A stretch of DNA of 7,099 bases from Ardenticatenales bacterium (GCA_030667645.1 DAOUVM010000126.1:1-7099), one strand, 5' to 3'; numbered from the stretch's first letter, positions 1 through 6,395 are shown. Notes: generated from the sequence alone by a model not told the origin. Translations and numbers: made by a program.

Positions 1-665
1 CCCGAGTGAAGCAGTCGATCGGCTTTCTCCCAGAGGAGAGTTCGCTCTATGCCAATATGACGGTGGCCGACTATCTGTTGTTCTTTGCCGAGCTCTATCA
101 AGTGCCCAAACGTCAAGCCCGAGACCGCATGGACCTGCTACTGGATGGGCTCAAGCTCGTGGGTCTGAACAAGCTCACCAGCGAGCTCTCCAAGGGGATG
201 AAGCGCAAAGTTGCCATAGCGCGGGCGCTGCTGCATGATCCTCAGTTGCTTGTCCTGGATGAGCCGAATGCGGGGTTGGACCCGCTCACCTCCTTTTTTA
301 TCATCAACTACCTCAAGGGGTTGCGGGAGCAGGGCAAGACCATTCTCCCAAGTGCCCACAATCTTTTCCATATCGAATATATCTGCGATCGCGTCGCCAT
401 TCTCAAAGAGGGTGAGTTGATAGTGTGCAGCACCATGGCTGCAATCCAGGCAAGTCTGGGTCGCCGAGAGTATGAGTTGATCTTCAAATCGGACCAGGAG
501 TTGGACCTCGAACAGCAGGATGGGAACAGCGTCTTCCGGTCGAACGATGTCGCTGAAATCGCGGCAATGCTCAACTCGATCTCGGAGAACAACTGGGCAC
601 TGGTTAACCTCTCTGTGCGCGAGTCAGCGCTGGAAGAGATCTATGTGAAGCTAATGACGGCGTGA
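1..665 (+). CDS. ABC transporter ATP-binding protein, NatA-like (5' truncated by window edge)
   Basis: This is the C-terminal part of a cytoplasmic ABC ATPase that would power an ABC-2 type exporter. The frame is open from base 3 to the TGA at 663-665; the GTG at 6 is an internal codon, because the Walker A P-loop expected about 50 residues earlier is missing. Counting from that GTG, visible motifs are the Q-loop region IGFLPEE (residues 5-11, with Glu where many ABC proteins have Gln), signature LSKGM (61-65), Walker B LLVLDE (81-86), D-loop GLDP (90-93) and the switch histidine in SAHN (His118). The C-terminal ~90 residues are the poorly conserved accessory tail typical of NatA/DrrA-type ATPases. 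Its permease partner is not on this strand in the window and probably lies upstream. It belongs to the same subfamily as the ATPase at 2869-3801 but is clearly divergent, so this is not a recent duplication. Family assignment is secure; the substrate is unknown. Confidence 0.9.
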   Translation, partial: RVKQSIGFLPEESSLYANMTVADYLLFFAELYQVPKRQARDRMDLLLDGLKLVGLNKLTSELSKGMKRKVAIARALLHDPQLLVLDEPNAGLDPLTSFFIINYLKGLREQGKTILPSAHNLFHIEYICDRVAILKEGELIVCSTMAAIQASLGRREYELIFKSDQELDLEQQDGNSVFRSNDVAEIAAMLNSISENNWALVNLSVRESALEEIYVKLMTA

Positions 666-701
666 CGATTGCTGACCCGGGGGCGACTTGCGTCCCAATC
701 G
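666..701 (+). other. Imperfect inverted repeat directly after the ABC ATPase stop
   Basis: CGATTG at 666-671 is the exact inverse complement of CAATCG at 696-701, and a second short pair (GAC 674-676 with GTC 692-694) nests inside. In RNA this could fold into a stem immediately after the TGA. No T-run follows, so it does not look like a classical intrinsic terminator. It could be a 3'-end stabilising or Rho-associated structure, or chance. Confidence 0.25.
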
Positions 702-725
702 CGCCGCCGGTTTCCCCGGAAGCCC

Positions 726-755
726 TTGACCAAGGGTCAGTGTCCGATGTACAAT
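726..755 (+). promoter_or_regulatory. Sigma70-type promoter for the cNMP-binding gene
   Basis: TTGACC at 726-731 matches the -35 consensus in the first five of six positions. TACAAT at 750-755 matches the -10 consensus in five of six. The spacer is 18 nt. Transcription would begin near 762, leaving a short leader with the ribosome binding site at 773-780. It lies in the 118-bp gap after the ABC ATPase stop, so the cNMP-binding gene and its small partner probably form a separate transcription unit. Confidence 0.65.
727..739 (+). promoter_or_regulatory. Palindrome overlapping the -35 box (candidate operator, copy 1)
   Basis: TGACC-AAG-GGTCA is a perfect 5+5 dyad with a 3-nt centre that covers most of the -35 hexamer and the start of the spacer. 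An alternative overlapping dyad, CCCTT-GACC-AAGGG, runs from 723 to 736. A protein bound here would block RNA polymerase. The core GACCAAGGGTC recurs in the leader of the lgt operon (4767-4777, - strand). Operator function is an inference. Confidence 0.4.
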
Positions 756-772
756 GATGGCCAAGTCAGCCC

Positions 773-780
773 GAGGAGGA
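773..780 (+). promoter_or_regulatory. Ribosome binding site that fixes the cNMP-binding gene start
   Basis: GAGGAGGA ends 3 nt before the ATG at 784. An in-frame ATG at 754 exists, but it lies inside the predicted -10 box and has no purine-rich site upstream, so 784 is preferred. Confidence 0.75.
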
Positions 781-783
781 AGC

Positions 784-1218
784 ATGTCAGTAGCTGGTCT
801 CTTGAAGGACACGGCGCTATTCTCAGGTCTGTCCGACGACGAGTTGGGGGCGGTGGTCAACCTGTGTGTGGAACGGTCCTTTCCGGCCGGCAGCATCGTA
901 ATTCGCCAAGGTGACGTCGGCGATGAGATGTTTATCATTCAGGACGGGCACATCGAGATTGTGGTTGTGGGCGCCAAGCCGGAACTGCGGGTGGTGGTGC
1001 TGGGCAAGGGGCAGATACTGGGGGAGATGTCCCTGCTCGACATGGGCTTCCGCTCGGCGACGGCGCGGTCGGCGACGGCTGTGACGCTTCAGGTGATCAA
1101 GCAGGCTGATTTTGCCGCGCTCTGCGAACAGGATCACGGGATAGGCTACGTGGTGATGCGAAACCTTGCGGCCGATCTGTCCTTCAAGCTGCGCCACCGG
1201 AACCTGGCTACCATGTGA
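784..1218 (+). CDS. Stand-alone cyclic nucleotide-binding domain protein
   Basis: This 144-residue soluble protein is essentially one CRP/PKA-type cNMP-binding beta-barrel. The N-terminal helix (LLKDTALFSGLSDDEL, about 6-21) is the usual 'lead-in' of the family. It is followed by the barrel motif FPAGSIVIRQGDVGDEMFII (33-52) and the phosphate-binding cassette GEMSLLD...RSAT, with Glu81 and Arg90 in the positions that bind ribose and cyclic phosphate in CRP and PKA. The protein ends about 20 residues after the helix that follows the barrel, so the winged-helix DNA-binding domain of CRP/FNR is absent. It therefore probably senses a cyclic nucleotide and acts through a partner protein, or has kept the fold for another ligand. 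The start is set by the strong ribosome binding site at 773-780. A 69-residue gene follows after 14 nt and is likely co-transcribed. The domain call is firm; ligand and partner are unknown. Confidence 0.88.
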   Translation: MSVAGLLKDTALFSGLSDDELGAVVNLCVERSFPAGSIVIRQGDVGDEMFIIQDGHIEIVVVGAKPELRVVVLGKGQILGEMSLLDMGFRSATARSATAVTLQVIKQADFAALCEQDHGIGYVVMRNLAADLSFKLRHRNLATM

Positions 1219-1222
1219 TCTC

Positions 1223-1229
1223 AGGAGGG
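1223..1229 (+). promoter_or_regulatory. Strong ribosome binding site for the small downstream gene
   Basis: AGGAGGG, in the 14-nt gap after the cNMP-binding gene stop, ends 3 nt before ATG 1233. It supports that start over the in-frame ATG at 1215, which overlaps the previous stop codon, and it supports the reality of a gene of only 69 codons. Confidence 0.75.
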
Positions 1230-1232
1230 TCC

Positions 1233-1442
1233 ATGATCTACAAAATCAGCTATGTGGTCCGGGGTGGCACCCACCCCGGCGCTATTCTGGACTCGGACAC
1301 GCTGCCAAAAGTCGACGACGAGGTGACATTCGGTGGAGCGCTCTTTGGGATCGTCGAGGTGATGGAGTTGATGCCGGCCAGGGGTGGTTTTGGGTTTCTG
1401 CACGCCACCTGTGTGCCGCTGGACGAAGCAGAGGACGACTAG
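1233..1442 (+). CDS. Small uncharacterised beta-rich protein (69 aa)
   Basis: I do not recognise a named family. The protein starts MIYKISYVVRGGTHPGAI and has short hydrophobic, beta-strand-like stretches separated by Gly/Asp turns (VDDEVTFGG, FGIVEVMELMPARGGFGFLHATCVP), then an acidic tail (DEAEDD). There is no signal peptide or membrane segment, so it should be a small soluble domain, perhaps a barrel-like fold. Evidence that it is real: an excellent ribosome binding site, 14-nt spacing behind the cNMP-binding gene, and a reading frame that looks conserved in composition. Being in the same transcript, it could be the effector or accessory partner of the cNMP-binding protein, but nothing in its sequence proves this. 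Its TAG stop is embedded in a CTAG shared with the stop of the convergent permease gene. Confidence 0.7.
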   Translation: MIYKISYVVRGGTHPGAILDSDTLPKVDDEVTFGGALFGIVEVMELMPARGGFGFLHATCVPLDEAEDD

Positions 1443-2872
1443 GCGGAGATCCAGGCCACAACGGCCGGGGTCAGGAATGCCTCGAGAAGTGCAGCCACTA
1501 CCAGCAGGGGCACAGTAAACCCGCACAGAACCCTGCAGAAATCAGCGGCCGCTTCCAGCCAGATCTCTCCCAGGCTGCGGCCTGGCGGAGGTGCGACCGT
1601 CGTCGCGCCCCAGTGGAGTATCGCGGTGGAGGCCAGCAGTAGTGCGGGCAACTCTGCTATCGCGTGCGGCAGCACATACGGTGCCAAAGCCAGCGGATTC
1701 GCCCCTGCGAGCCCGAACTGCCCGGCCAGGTACCCCACCAACCCCCAGGGTAGCATGAAGACCATCACCGCTGCTGTGCCAAAGGAAAAGATTCCCAGCA
1801 CGGCTTGAATCAGCAGTGCACGCAGGTTCTGCAACAGAATCATTGCCGAGACCCCTCCTGCGACCAGGACATCATCCGAGATTCCCAGTTGAACCAGTTG
1901 GATATTGGTCGACATGGTGGCCAGCAGATCCGTCTGCAGATCCGGGGGAAAGGCGAACCGTCCCGCCTGCTGATAGCCAATCCCTAACGCTGTCACCCAG
2001 ACGCCCAGCATCAACATCAAAGGCAGTCTCCAGCGGGCAATCCGGCGGCACGAATAGCGGTACCATCCGAGCCGGCCGGGCGCTTTGGCGCGGAGACGTC
2101 CCCAGAAGATACGCCACGCCTTTCCCAGGTTGAGCTGATCGATATCGCGCACCAGTAGCTCTTCCCGGTCAAACAGGTGGATGCCCATCCGAATGAATAG
2201 GATAGCTACCAGAACCAGGGCCACCACAAACCCCCAAAGCCACTCTGGCGTAGCGGATATGATGACAAAGCTCTCGGCCAGGATGAGCGCTCCGATCGGG
2301 AGAATGATGAAACTGGCCAGCAGTCCGGCCGCTCGCACGCTCGTGGTCTGGCTGGAGATGACGACGGCAACGGCAACCATCACCGCTCCTTGAACCGTTG
2401 CCAGCACCAGAACCAGGAAGAACAGCCCGGCGGGAATGCGCCAATCGGCCAGCAACACCAGTCCTGCCGTATAGATCGCCATCCCCAGATAGGCGGCCAG
2501 CAAGGGGGGGATGAGGGTGCCCGTGAATTTCCCCAGGTACAGTTGCCAATTGGCCAGCGGCGTGACAAGCAGGGGCTCGAGGCTTTTGCGTTCCTTTTCC
2601 CCTGCAAAGGAGCCCAAGGCGGTGTACAGGGAAGCCGAGACCGGAAAGAAACCTACCATCAGCAGAAGAAAGGGGATGAAGCGCTCTCCCATGACGGCGC
2701 CGCCATACTGAGCAACAAAGTCCAAGGCTCTCTTGGCGCTAAGGTCCATCAGCAGCGGAAAGCCCAGAGCCAGCAACATTGTAGGAACCATCTGGCGCCA
2801 ATCGCGCATGGTGTCCAGTATCTCTCGCCGGGCGATAATCCAGGCCGGCCGCAACGCGGTTCGCAGATTCAT
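1439..2872 (-). CDS. ABC-2 type permease fused to a SpoIIM-like (DUF95) membrane domain
   Basis: This 477-residue integral membrane protein is very probably the membrane half of the exporter powered by the ATPase encoded just upstream. Residues 1-240 look like a NatB/ABC-2 permease: amphipathic start (AWIIARREILDTMRDWR, 10-26), first membrane span about 30-43, the hallmark GEKERKSLEPLLVTPL (91-106), then spans around 117-141, 148-172, 181-204 and 211-228. A basic cytoplasmic linker (about 235-282) follows. The second half resembles SpoIIM: a membrane entry at 283-300, an extracytoplasmic-looking loop (301-345), LLQNLRALLIQAVLGIFSFG (346-365), LPHAIAELPALLLA (401-414) and LLVVAALLEAFLTP (456-469). 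These Asn, PHG/A-x-x-E and A-x-x-E-A-x-x-T-P features are characteristic of that family. The start ATG overlaps the ATPase stop (ATGA), implying coupled translation. The substrate is unknown. The domain boundary is by eye; the permease call is firm and the SpoIIM call fairly firm. Confidence 0.85.
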   Translation of the reverse strand: MNLRTALRPAWIIARREILDTMRDWRQMVPTMLLALGFPLLMDLSAKRALDFVAQYGGAVMGERFIPFLLLMVGFFPVSASLYTALGSFAGEKERKSLEPLLVTPLANWQLYLGKFTGTLIPPLLAAYLGMAIYTAGLVLLADWRIPAGLFFLVLVLATVQGAVMVAVAVVISSQTTSVRAAGLLASFIILPIGALILAESFVIISATPEWLWGFVVALVLVAILFIRMGIHLFDREELLVRDIDQLNLGKAWRIFWGRLRAKAPGRLGWYRYSCRRIARWRLPLMLMLGVWVTALGIGYQQAGRFAFPPDLQTDLLATMSTNIQLVQLGISDDVLVAGGVSAMILLQNLRALLIQAVLGIFSFGTAAVMVFMLPWGLVGYLAGQFGLAGANPLALAPYVLPHAIAELPALLLASTAILHWGATTVAPPPGRSLGEIWLEAAADFCRVLCGFTVPLLVVAALLEAFLTPAVVAWISA

Positions 2873-3801
2873 GGCTTCCCCGATGGAGCTCTGCCACTCA
2901 CTACCCGCAGGTAAACCTCTTCCAGGCTTTGCGGCGCTTTGCTGAGCGTGACCACGTCCAGGCCCAATGCAGCCAGACGTTGTAGGACCTGCGGATTGGT
3001 GGTGTGGGGGTCGGCCGTCCGGTAGCGGAACCAGTCGCTACCACTCGCCTGCACGGAAACGATTCCGTTCAGATCAAGCTGCCGGTCGTCCGATGGTTGG
3101 GCCAGACGAACCTCCATCAGCGGGTCCCCGAGCAACTCTCGCTTGAGGTCGGCAGGGCTGCCATCGGCAATGATCCGGCCGTGCCGGATGATAGCAATCC
3201 GGTCCGCCAGTATCTCGGCTTCTGCCAGGTTGTGACTGCAAACCAGGACTGTGTGGTGATCGTCACGCAGTTGGAGGATGGCATCCCTTACGGTTTTGGC
3301 GCTCTGTGGGTCCATTGCCGATGTTGGTTCATCCAGCATCAGCACCGGCGGATTATGCAGCATTGCGCGGATGATGGCCAGTTTTTGCCGCATGCCCTTG
3401 GAATACTCGCCAATCCGGCGCCGGGCGGCCTGAGCCATGCCAAACTGAGCCAGGAGAGTCGACGCTCGTGCCTGGATGTCAGGCGATTCGAGCCCGTACA
3501 ACTGCCCAAAAAACTCCAGATAGTCGATCCCTGGCATGCGGTGGTACAACCCCGGGTACTCGGTGAGCAAGCCCACGTGCCGGCGAACGGCCGATGGCTC
3601 GTCAGTTATGTTGAAACCGGCCACCCAGGCGGTACCAGATGTCGGCCGCAGGAGCGTGGTGAGCATGCGAACAGTAGTGGTCTTGCCGGCGCCGTTGGGG
3701 CCCAGCAGGACGAGGAGTTTGCCGCGTTCGACCTCAAAGGTCACATCGGCAACGGCCGTCAAGCCATTAAAGCGCTTGCCGAGGCCGTCTGTTTCGATCA
3801 A
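2869..3801 (-). CDS. ABC transporter ATP-binding protein, NatA-like
   Basis: This complete 310-residue cytoplasmic ATPase is paired with the permease that follows it. Motifs in order are Walker A GPNGAGKT (34-41), Q-loop region VGLLTEYPGLY (76-86, Glu81 where Gln is usual, as in the other ATPase of this window), signature YSKGM (133-137), Walker B VLMLDE (153-158), D-loop SAMDP (161-165) and switch His190 in SHN. About 110 residues after the catalytic core form the variable tail of NatA/DrrA-type exporter ATPases and end in SLEEVYLRVV, a common ending there. The start is a TTG at 3801-3799 that overlaps the lgt stop as TTGA. A purine-rich site (AGGAG, 3812-3816) precedes it by 10 nt, and the protein begins exactly where the family's first strand does, so this rare start is credible. 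Downstream overlap with the permease is ATGA. All catalytic residues are present, so it should be active. Confidence 0.93.
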   Translation of the reverse strand: MIETDGLGKRFNGLTAVADVTFEVERGKLLVLLGPNGAGKTTTVRMLTTLLRPTSGTAWVAGFNITDEPSAVRRHVGLLTEYPGLYHRMPGIDYLEFFGQLYGLESPDIQARASTLLAQFGMAQAARRRIGEYSKGMRQKLAIIRAMLHNPPVLMLDEPTSAMDPQSAKTVRDAILQLRDDHHTVLVCSHNLAEAEILADRIAIIRHGRIIADGSPADLKRELLGDPLMEVRLAQPSDDRQLDLNGIVSVQASGSDWFRYRTADPHTTNPQVLQRLAALGLDVVTLSKAPQSLEEVYLRVVSGRAPSGKP

Positions 3802-4739
3802 CCTGCCTGCTCTCCTGCCCGGGCTCTTCGGCGGACCAGCAGAGCGCCGGAGACCAGCACGATTGCCGCCCCCGCCAGCGCCATGGCGATGTTGATGCCG
3901 GTGTCCTGCCCGTTGATGACAAAGCTGGGACTGTCAAGGCGGATGGTTTCCATGAGAATCCGGCCGATCGGGTACATGATGAGATAGAGACCCAATAGCT
4001 CGCCTCTGAGCAGCCTGTCGCCGGCGCGGCGTGCGAGGGTGAATAGCACCAGGAAGGTGAGCAGGTTCCAGAGCGACTCGTAGAGAAAGGCGGGGTGAAA
4101 GTTGTGGGACTCTGCATATGCTGGCAGCGGGTGCTCGATGTACACTGCCCAGGGGAGGTCCGACGGCCGGCCATATAATTCCTGGTTGAAGAAATTTCCC
4201 CACCGGCCGACAAACTGACCCAGCGCCAGCCCGTACGAGCCCACGTCAGCATAAGCGAGCCAGTCTATTTTGTAGCGACGGCCGTACAGATAGACGCCCA
4301 GGATGCCTCCCACAATTGCGCCATAAATTCCCAACCCGCCGCCGCGAAAGTCGATCAATTTGATCGGATCCTTGATAAAATCCAGCGCCGAGCAGATGCC
4401 GAGGGAGCGGCACATGCTGGGAGGTGGCGTGAGAATGTGGTACAGGCGGGCGCCTATGACTGCGAGCACCAAAGCCCAGGTGAGGCCGCCCCATACATGC
4501 TCGGGGTCCAGTCCACGCCGGCGGATCTCAAACGTCACGGCGTACGCCCCCAGCATGATCCCTCCGACGATCAGCACTCCGTACCAGTAGATCGGCAAAT
4601 CAATCAAGGGTAGCGTGATCGCCACCCGGCCGGGTGTTTCGTGCGTGATCAGGTGATTGGTATAGATGCCCCCCGCGACCAGTGCTATGGCGAGGATGAT
4701 GTACCAGTAGGGTTCTACCTTTCGCAGGCGTTGTAGCAT
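3798..4739 (-). CDS. lgt: Prolipoprotein diacylglyceryl transferase
   Basis: Lgt transfers diacylglycerol from phosphatidylglycerol to the lipobox cysteine of prolipoproteins, the first step of lipoprotein maturation in the cytoplasmic membrane. The Lgt signature is clear: GQFVGRWGNFFNQELYGRP at 174-192, with the catalytic-region Arg179 and Asn182. FRGGGLGIYGAIVGG (131-145) is the conserved Gly-rich loop, FHPAFLYESLWN is at 214-225, and the late GRILMETIR ends in Arg267, equivalent to the essential C-terminal arginine of E. coli Lgt. At 313 residues it is somewhat longer than E. coli Lgt, with one additional hydrophobic segment at 11-30 before the usual first span. Start ATG 4739 is chosen over an in-frame TTG at 4751 because GAGG (4746-4749) lies 6 nt before it. 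It heads a unit with the two ABC genes, sharing a 4-bp overlap with the ATPase. Identification is very secure. Confidence 0.96.
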   Translation of the reverse strand: MLQRLRKVEPYWYIILAIALVAGGIYTNHLITHETPGRVAITLPLIDLPIYWYGVLIVGGIMLGAYAVTFEIRRRGLDPEHVWGGLTWALVLAVIGARLYHILTPPPSMCRSLGICSALDFIKDPIKLIDFRGGGLGIYGAIVGGILGVYLYGRRYKIDWLAYADVGSYGLALGQFVGRWGNFFNQELYGRPSDLPWAVYIEHPLPAYAESHNFHPAFLYESLWNLLTFLVLFTLARRAGDRLLRGELLGLYLIMYPIGRILMETIRLDSPSFVINGQDTGINIAMALAGAAIVLVSGALLVRRRARAGEQAG

Positions 4740-4745
4740 GATCAA

Positions 4746-4749
4746 CCTC
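4746..4749 (-). promoter_or_regulatory. Ribosome binding site that decides the lgt start
   Basis: GAGG read on the - strand is 6 nt upstream of the ATG at 4739-4737. The alternative TTG start at 4751 would contain this site inside the coding region, so the shorter protein is preferred. Confidence 0.65.
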
Positions 4750-4756
4750 AAGTTAG

Positions 4757-4786
4757 CTATGACCGGGACCCTTGGTCCTTTTTCAA
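4757..4786 (-). promoter_or_regulatory. Possible promoter for the lgt operon
   Basis: TTGAAA (4781-4786, - strand) is a reasonable -35 box, but the -10 candidates are poor: TCATAG after 18 nt or CATAGC after 19 nt. Aligning the leader with the cNMP-gene promoter through their shared palindrome instead gives a -10 of TAACTT, which would leave almost no leader. The 106-bp gap upstream of lgt makes an independent promoter plausible. Read-through from the CDP-alcohol phosphatidyltransferase gene is the alternative. Confidence 0.3.
4766..4778 (-). promoter_or_regulatory. Palindrome in the lgt leader (candidate operator, copy 2)
   Basis: On the - strand this reads GGACC-AAG-GGTCC, a perfect 5+5 dyad with the same 3-nt centre as the site at 727-739; 11 consecutive bases (GACCAAGGGTC) are identical. 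It lies 27 nt before the lgt ATG, just downstream of a TTGAAA box. On the + strand the dyad is followed by five T (4779-4783), so it could also act as a weak intrinsic terminator for antisense transcription. No + strand gene nearby needs one, which favours an operator or leader element. Confidence 0.4.
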
Positions 4787-4845
4787 CAACAACTTAAATT
4801 CTTGTGGCCGCAGAGTGCACCTGATTCACCATCCAAAACGGAAAG

Positions 4846-5448
4846 TTATTTCTCAATCCCGGCCGGCAGCATCTGTTTGCGAGCGTGCAAGAGCCGTTGA
4901 ACAAAGGTTATGTGCGACACGATGGCAATCAGAGCTACCGCCCAAGAGATCGCACCAGGGAGATTGAACCAACCTTCCAGCCCAAGCCCCACAAAGAGCA
5001 GGATGAGCTTTTCCGCGCGGCCGGCCCAACCAACTGTAGATATCTCCAACCCGCCAACAGACTCGGCCTTGGCTCGCACGTAGCTAGCCATAACCATGCC
5101 AAACATGGCGGTGTATACGAGCCACGCCGGAAGATGCCCACTGAGCAAGATGCCACCCAGGAGGAAAAACTCGGCATAGCGGTCCATGTTGTGGTCGAGC
5201 ACGGTGCCAAAATCTGTCTGAGTACCACGTGCTCGGGCGGTTGCGCCGTCCATCCCGTCGGTAACGTATACCGCGAACGCGAGAATGAGCCCCCACCCCC
5301 ACAGCTTTTGGGACAGGATGCAGGCGGTGACGATGCTGAACAGTACGCTAAGAGAGGTCCAGAAATCCGGTCCCAGGCCAAGCCGTACGCTCAGCCGCCC
5401 TAGCGGCATCATTATCTGTATATACGTGGAACGGAACCTTGACAGCAT
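4846..5448 (-). CDS. CDP-alcohol phosphatidyltransferase family protein
   Basis: Enzymes of this family move a phosphatidyl group from CDP-diacylglycerol to an alcohol (inositol phosphate, glycerol phosphate, serine and others) in the membrane. The complete family motif is visible at residues 64-89: Asp64, Asp67-Gly68, Ala71-Arg72, Gly81, Asp85 and Asp89. This is the D-x2-DG-x2-AR-x8-G-x3-D-x3-D pattern in which the aspartates bind metal and the last acts as base. About six hydrophobic segments surround it and the length, 200 residues, is normal. The protein resembles the bacterial/archaeal inositol-phosphate and PgsA-like branch more than eukaryotic enzymes, but the acceptor cannot be read from sequence alone. 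The start ATG 5448 has GAGG 7 nt upstream (5456-5459). It follows the PfkB kinase by only 20 bp, suggesting that the kinase may supply its phosphorylated acceptor. Family certain, substrate open. Confidence 0.92.
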   Translation of the reverse strand: MLSRFRSTYIQIMMPLGRLSVRLGLGPDFWTSLSVLFSIVTACILSQKLWGWGLILAFAVYVTDGMDGATARARGTQTDFGTVLDHNMDRYAEFFLLGGILLSGHLPAWLVYTAMFGMVMASYVRAKAESVGGLEISTVGWAGRAEKLILLFVGLGLEGWFNLPGAISWAVALIAIVSHITFVQRLLHARKQMLPAGIEK

Positions 5449-5468
5449 GGGAATACCTCGAATAATCG

Positions 5469-6395
5469 CTACGAGTCGAGAGCTGCCAGAGTGGCTGCTC
5501 GCCGTTCGGCTTCTTCCAGCGTCAGTTCAAAGTCTGGCCCCGAACATTCTACCATCATGGAAGCGACGGCGGAGGCAAAGCAGCCGATTCGGCGCCAATC
5601 CCCTGGCGTCCGGCCATATTGGAACATAAAGCCACCCGCATAGGTGTCTCCCGCTCCGGTAGGATCCTTGGCCAGGGTTTCATAGGCCGGGATCGTGATG
5701 ACGTCCCGGCCGTCATAGATGACCGAGCCCGCTTCAGCAAGTGTGACGATGGCAATGGGGGGGTGGCCCGGCCGCCGATCGCCAGCCATCATGAGGTCAA
5801 ACAGCGCCCGGACGGCCGTCTCGGGTTCGCGGCGTGGGTTAACGCCGGTAAGGATCAGCGCCTCATGCTCGTTCGGCTTGACGACATCAAAGAGAGGCAG
5901 GATGGCATCCAGTTCCGGATTGCGATAGCGGTCGATTCGCCCTTCCAGAATGCGGCGCATCAAGCCCTGTGGGTCCAATATCAGCGGGGCATCTGTCTGC
6001 TGGGCGACTGTCTGGATGACTGCCAGGGGGACCTCTCCCAGGATCGGACCCACCAGAATGAAGTCCGCCCCGGCAAAGCGGGCCGGAAGATGGTCGATCG
6101 GATCGGCTATGCCAAGCACATCCAGTGTCCGGTCTCCGGTCTCGTCGTAATCCAATCGAAAGCCGCCGGTTGTCGCTGTTGGGAGGAGCTCAAACTCGAT
6201 TCCAAAGCGGTTCATGTCTGCTCGGAACTGCTCTGCATAGTCCGGCCCCACGCGGCCGACGAGAGCGGCTTTTTCGCCCAGCTTGCTGACCGCAAGACAT
6301 GCGTTGGTGGAGCATCCGGACAGCACTCGCTTTTGGGTGGAGATGTGCGGTGTGCGGATAGAGTCGTAGACGGGGTTGCCAATGCCAACTATCAT
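5469..6395 (-). CDS. PfkB-family carbohydrate/polyol kinase
   Basis: This ribokinase-fold kinase of 308 residues uses ATP to phosphorylate a sugar, polyol or nucleoside in the cytoplasm. The second PfkB signature, DPTGAGDTYAGGF (244-256), holds the anion hole GAGD and the catalytic base Asp250. The N-terminal half shows the substrate-binding Asp11 in GNPVYDSI and SGCSTNACLAVSKLG (26-40), the counterpart of the GG-x-x-x-N motif. VVKPNEHEA, the usual N-x-x-E motif binding Mg-phosphate, precedes the ATP-binding strand (IAIVTLAEAGSVIY). The start ATG 6395 has GGAGAGG upstream and its own promoter. The substrate is not evident. An adjacent CDP-alcohol phosphatidyltransferase raises the possibility of inositol or a related polyol, since archaeal myo-inositol kinases are PfkB proteins. 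Ribokinase, fructokinase and adenosine-kinase activities remain open. Family firm, substrate unknown. Confidence 0.92.
   Translation of the reverse strand: MIVGIGNPVYDSIRTPHISTQKRVLSGCSTNACLAVSKLGEKAALVGRVGPDYAEQFRADMNRFGIEFELLPTATTGGFRLDYDETGDRTLDVLGIADPIDHLPARFAGADFILVGPILGEVPLAVIQTVAQQTDAPLILDPQGLMRRILEGRIDRYRNPELDAILPLFDVVKPNEHEALILTGVNPRREPETAVRALFDLMMAGDRRPGHPPIAIVTLAEAGSVIYDGRDVITIPAYETLAKDPTGAGDTYAGGFMFQYGRTPGDWRRIGCFASAVASMMVECSGPDFELTLEEAERRAATLAALDS

Noticed and set aside
1..665. Recent duplication of the two ABC ATPases (1-665 and 2869-3801)
   Set aside because: They share family motifs, but the residues between motifs differ widely, so they are only distant members of the same subfamily.
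754..783. Upstream in-frame ATG (754) as start of the cNMP-binding protein
   Set aside because: It falls inside the predicted -10 box and lacks a ribosome binding site, while ATG 784 has a strong one and fits the family's N-terminus.
2390..2914. A Gln/Gly-rich open frame on the + strand inside the permease region
   Set aside because: It is the reverse complement of membrane-helix codons and the start of the permease, with no independent support.
3004..3987. A 327-codon open frame on the + strand opposite the ABC ATPase and lgt
   Set aside because: It lies fully antisense to two conserved genes, has no domain, and has no ribosome binding site of note.
4765..4783. Intrinsic terminator on the + strand (GGACC-CTT-GGTCC followed by TTTTT)
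   Set aside because: The stem is only 5-6 bp and no + strand gene ends nearby. The same palindrome recurs in another promoter, so an operator or leader role is preferred.
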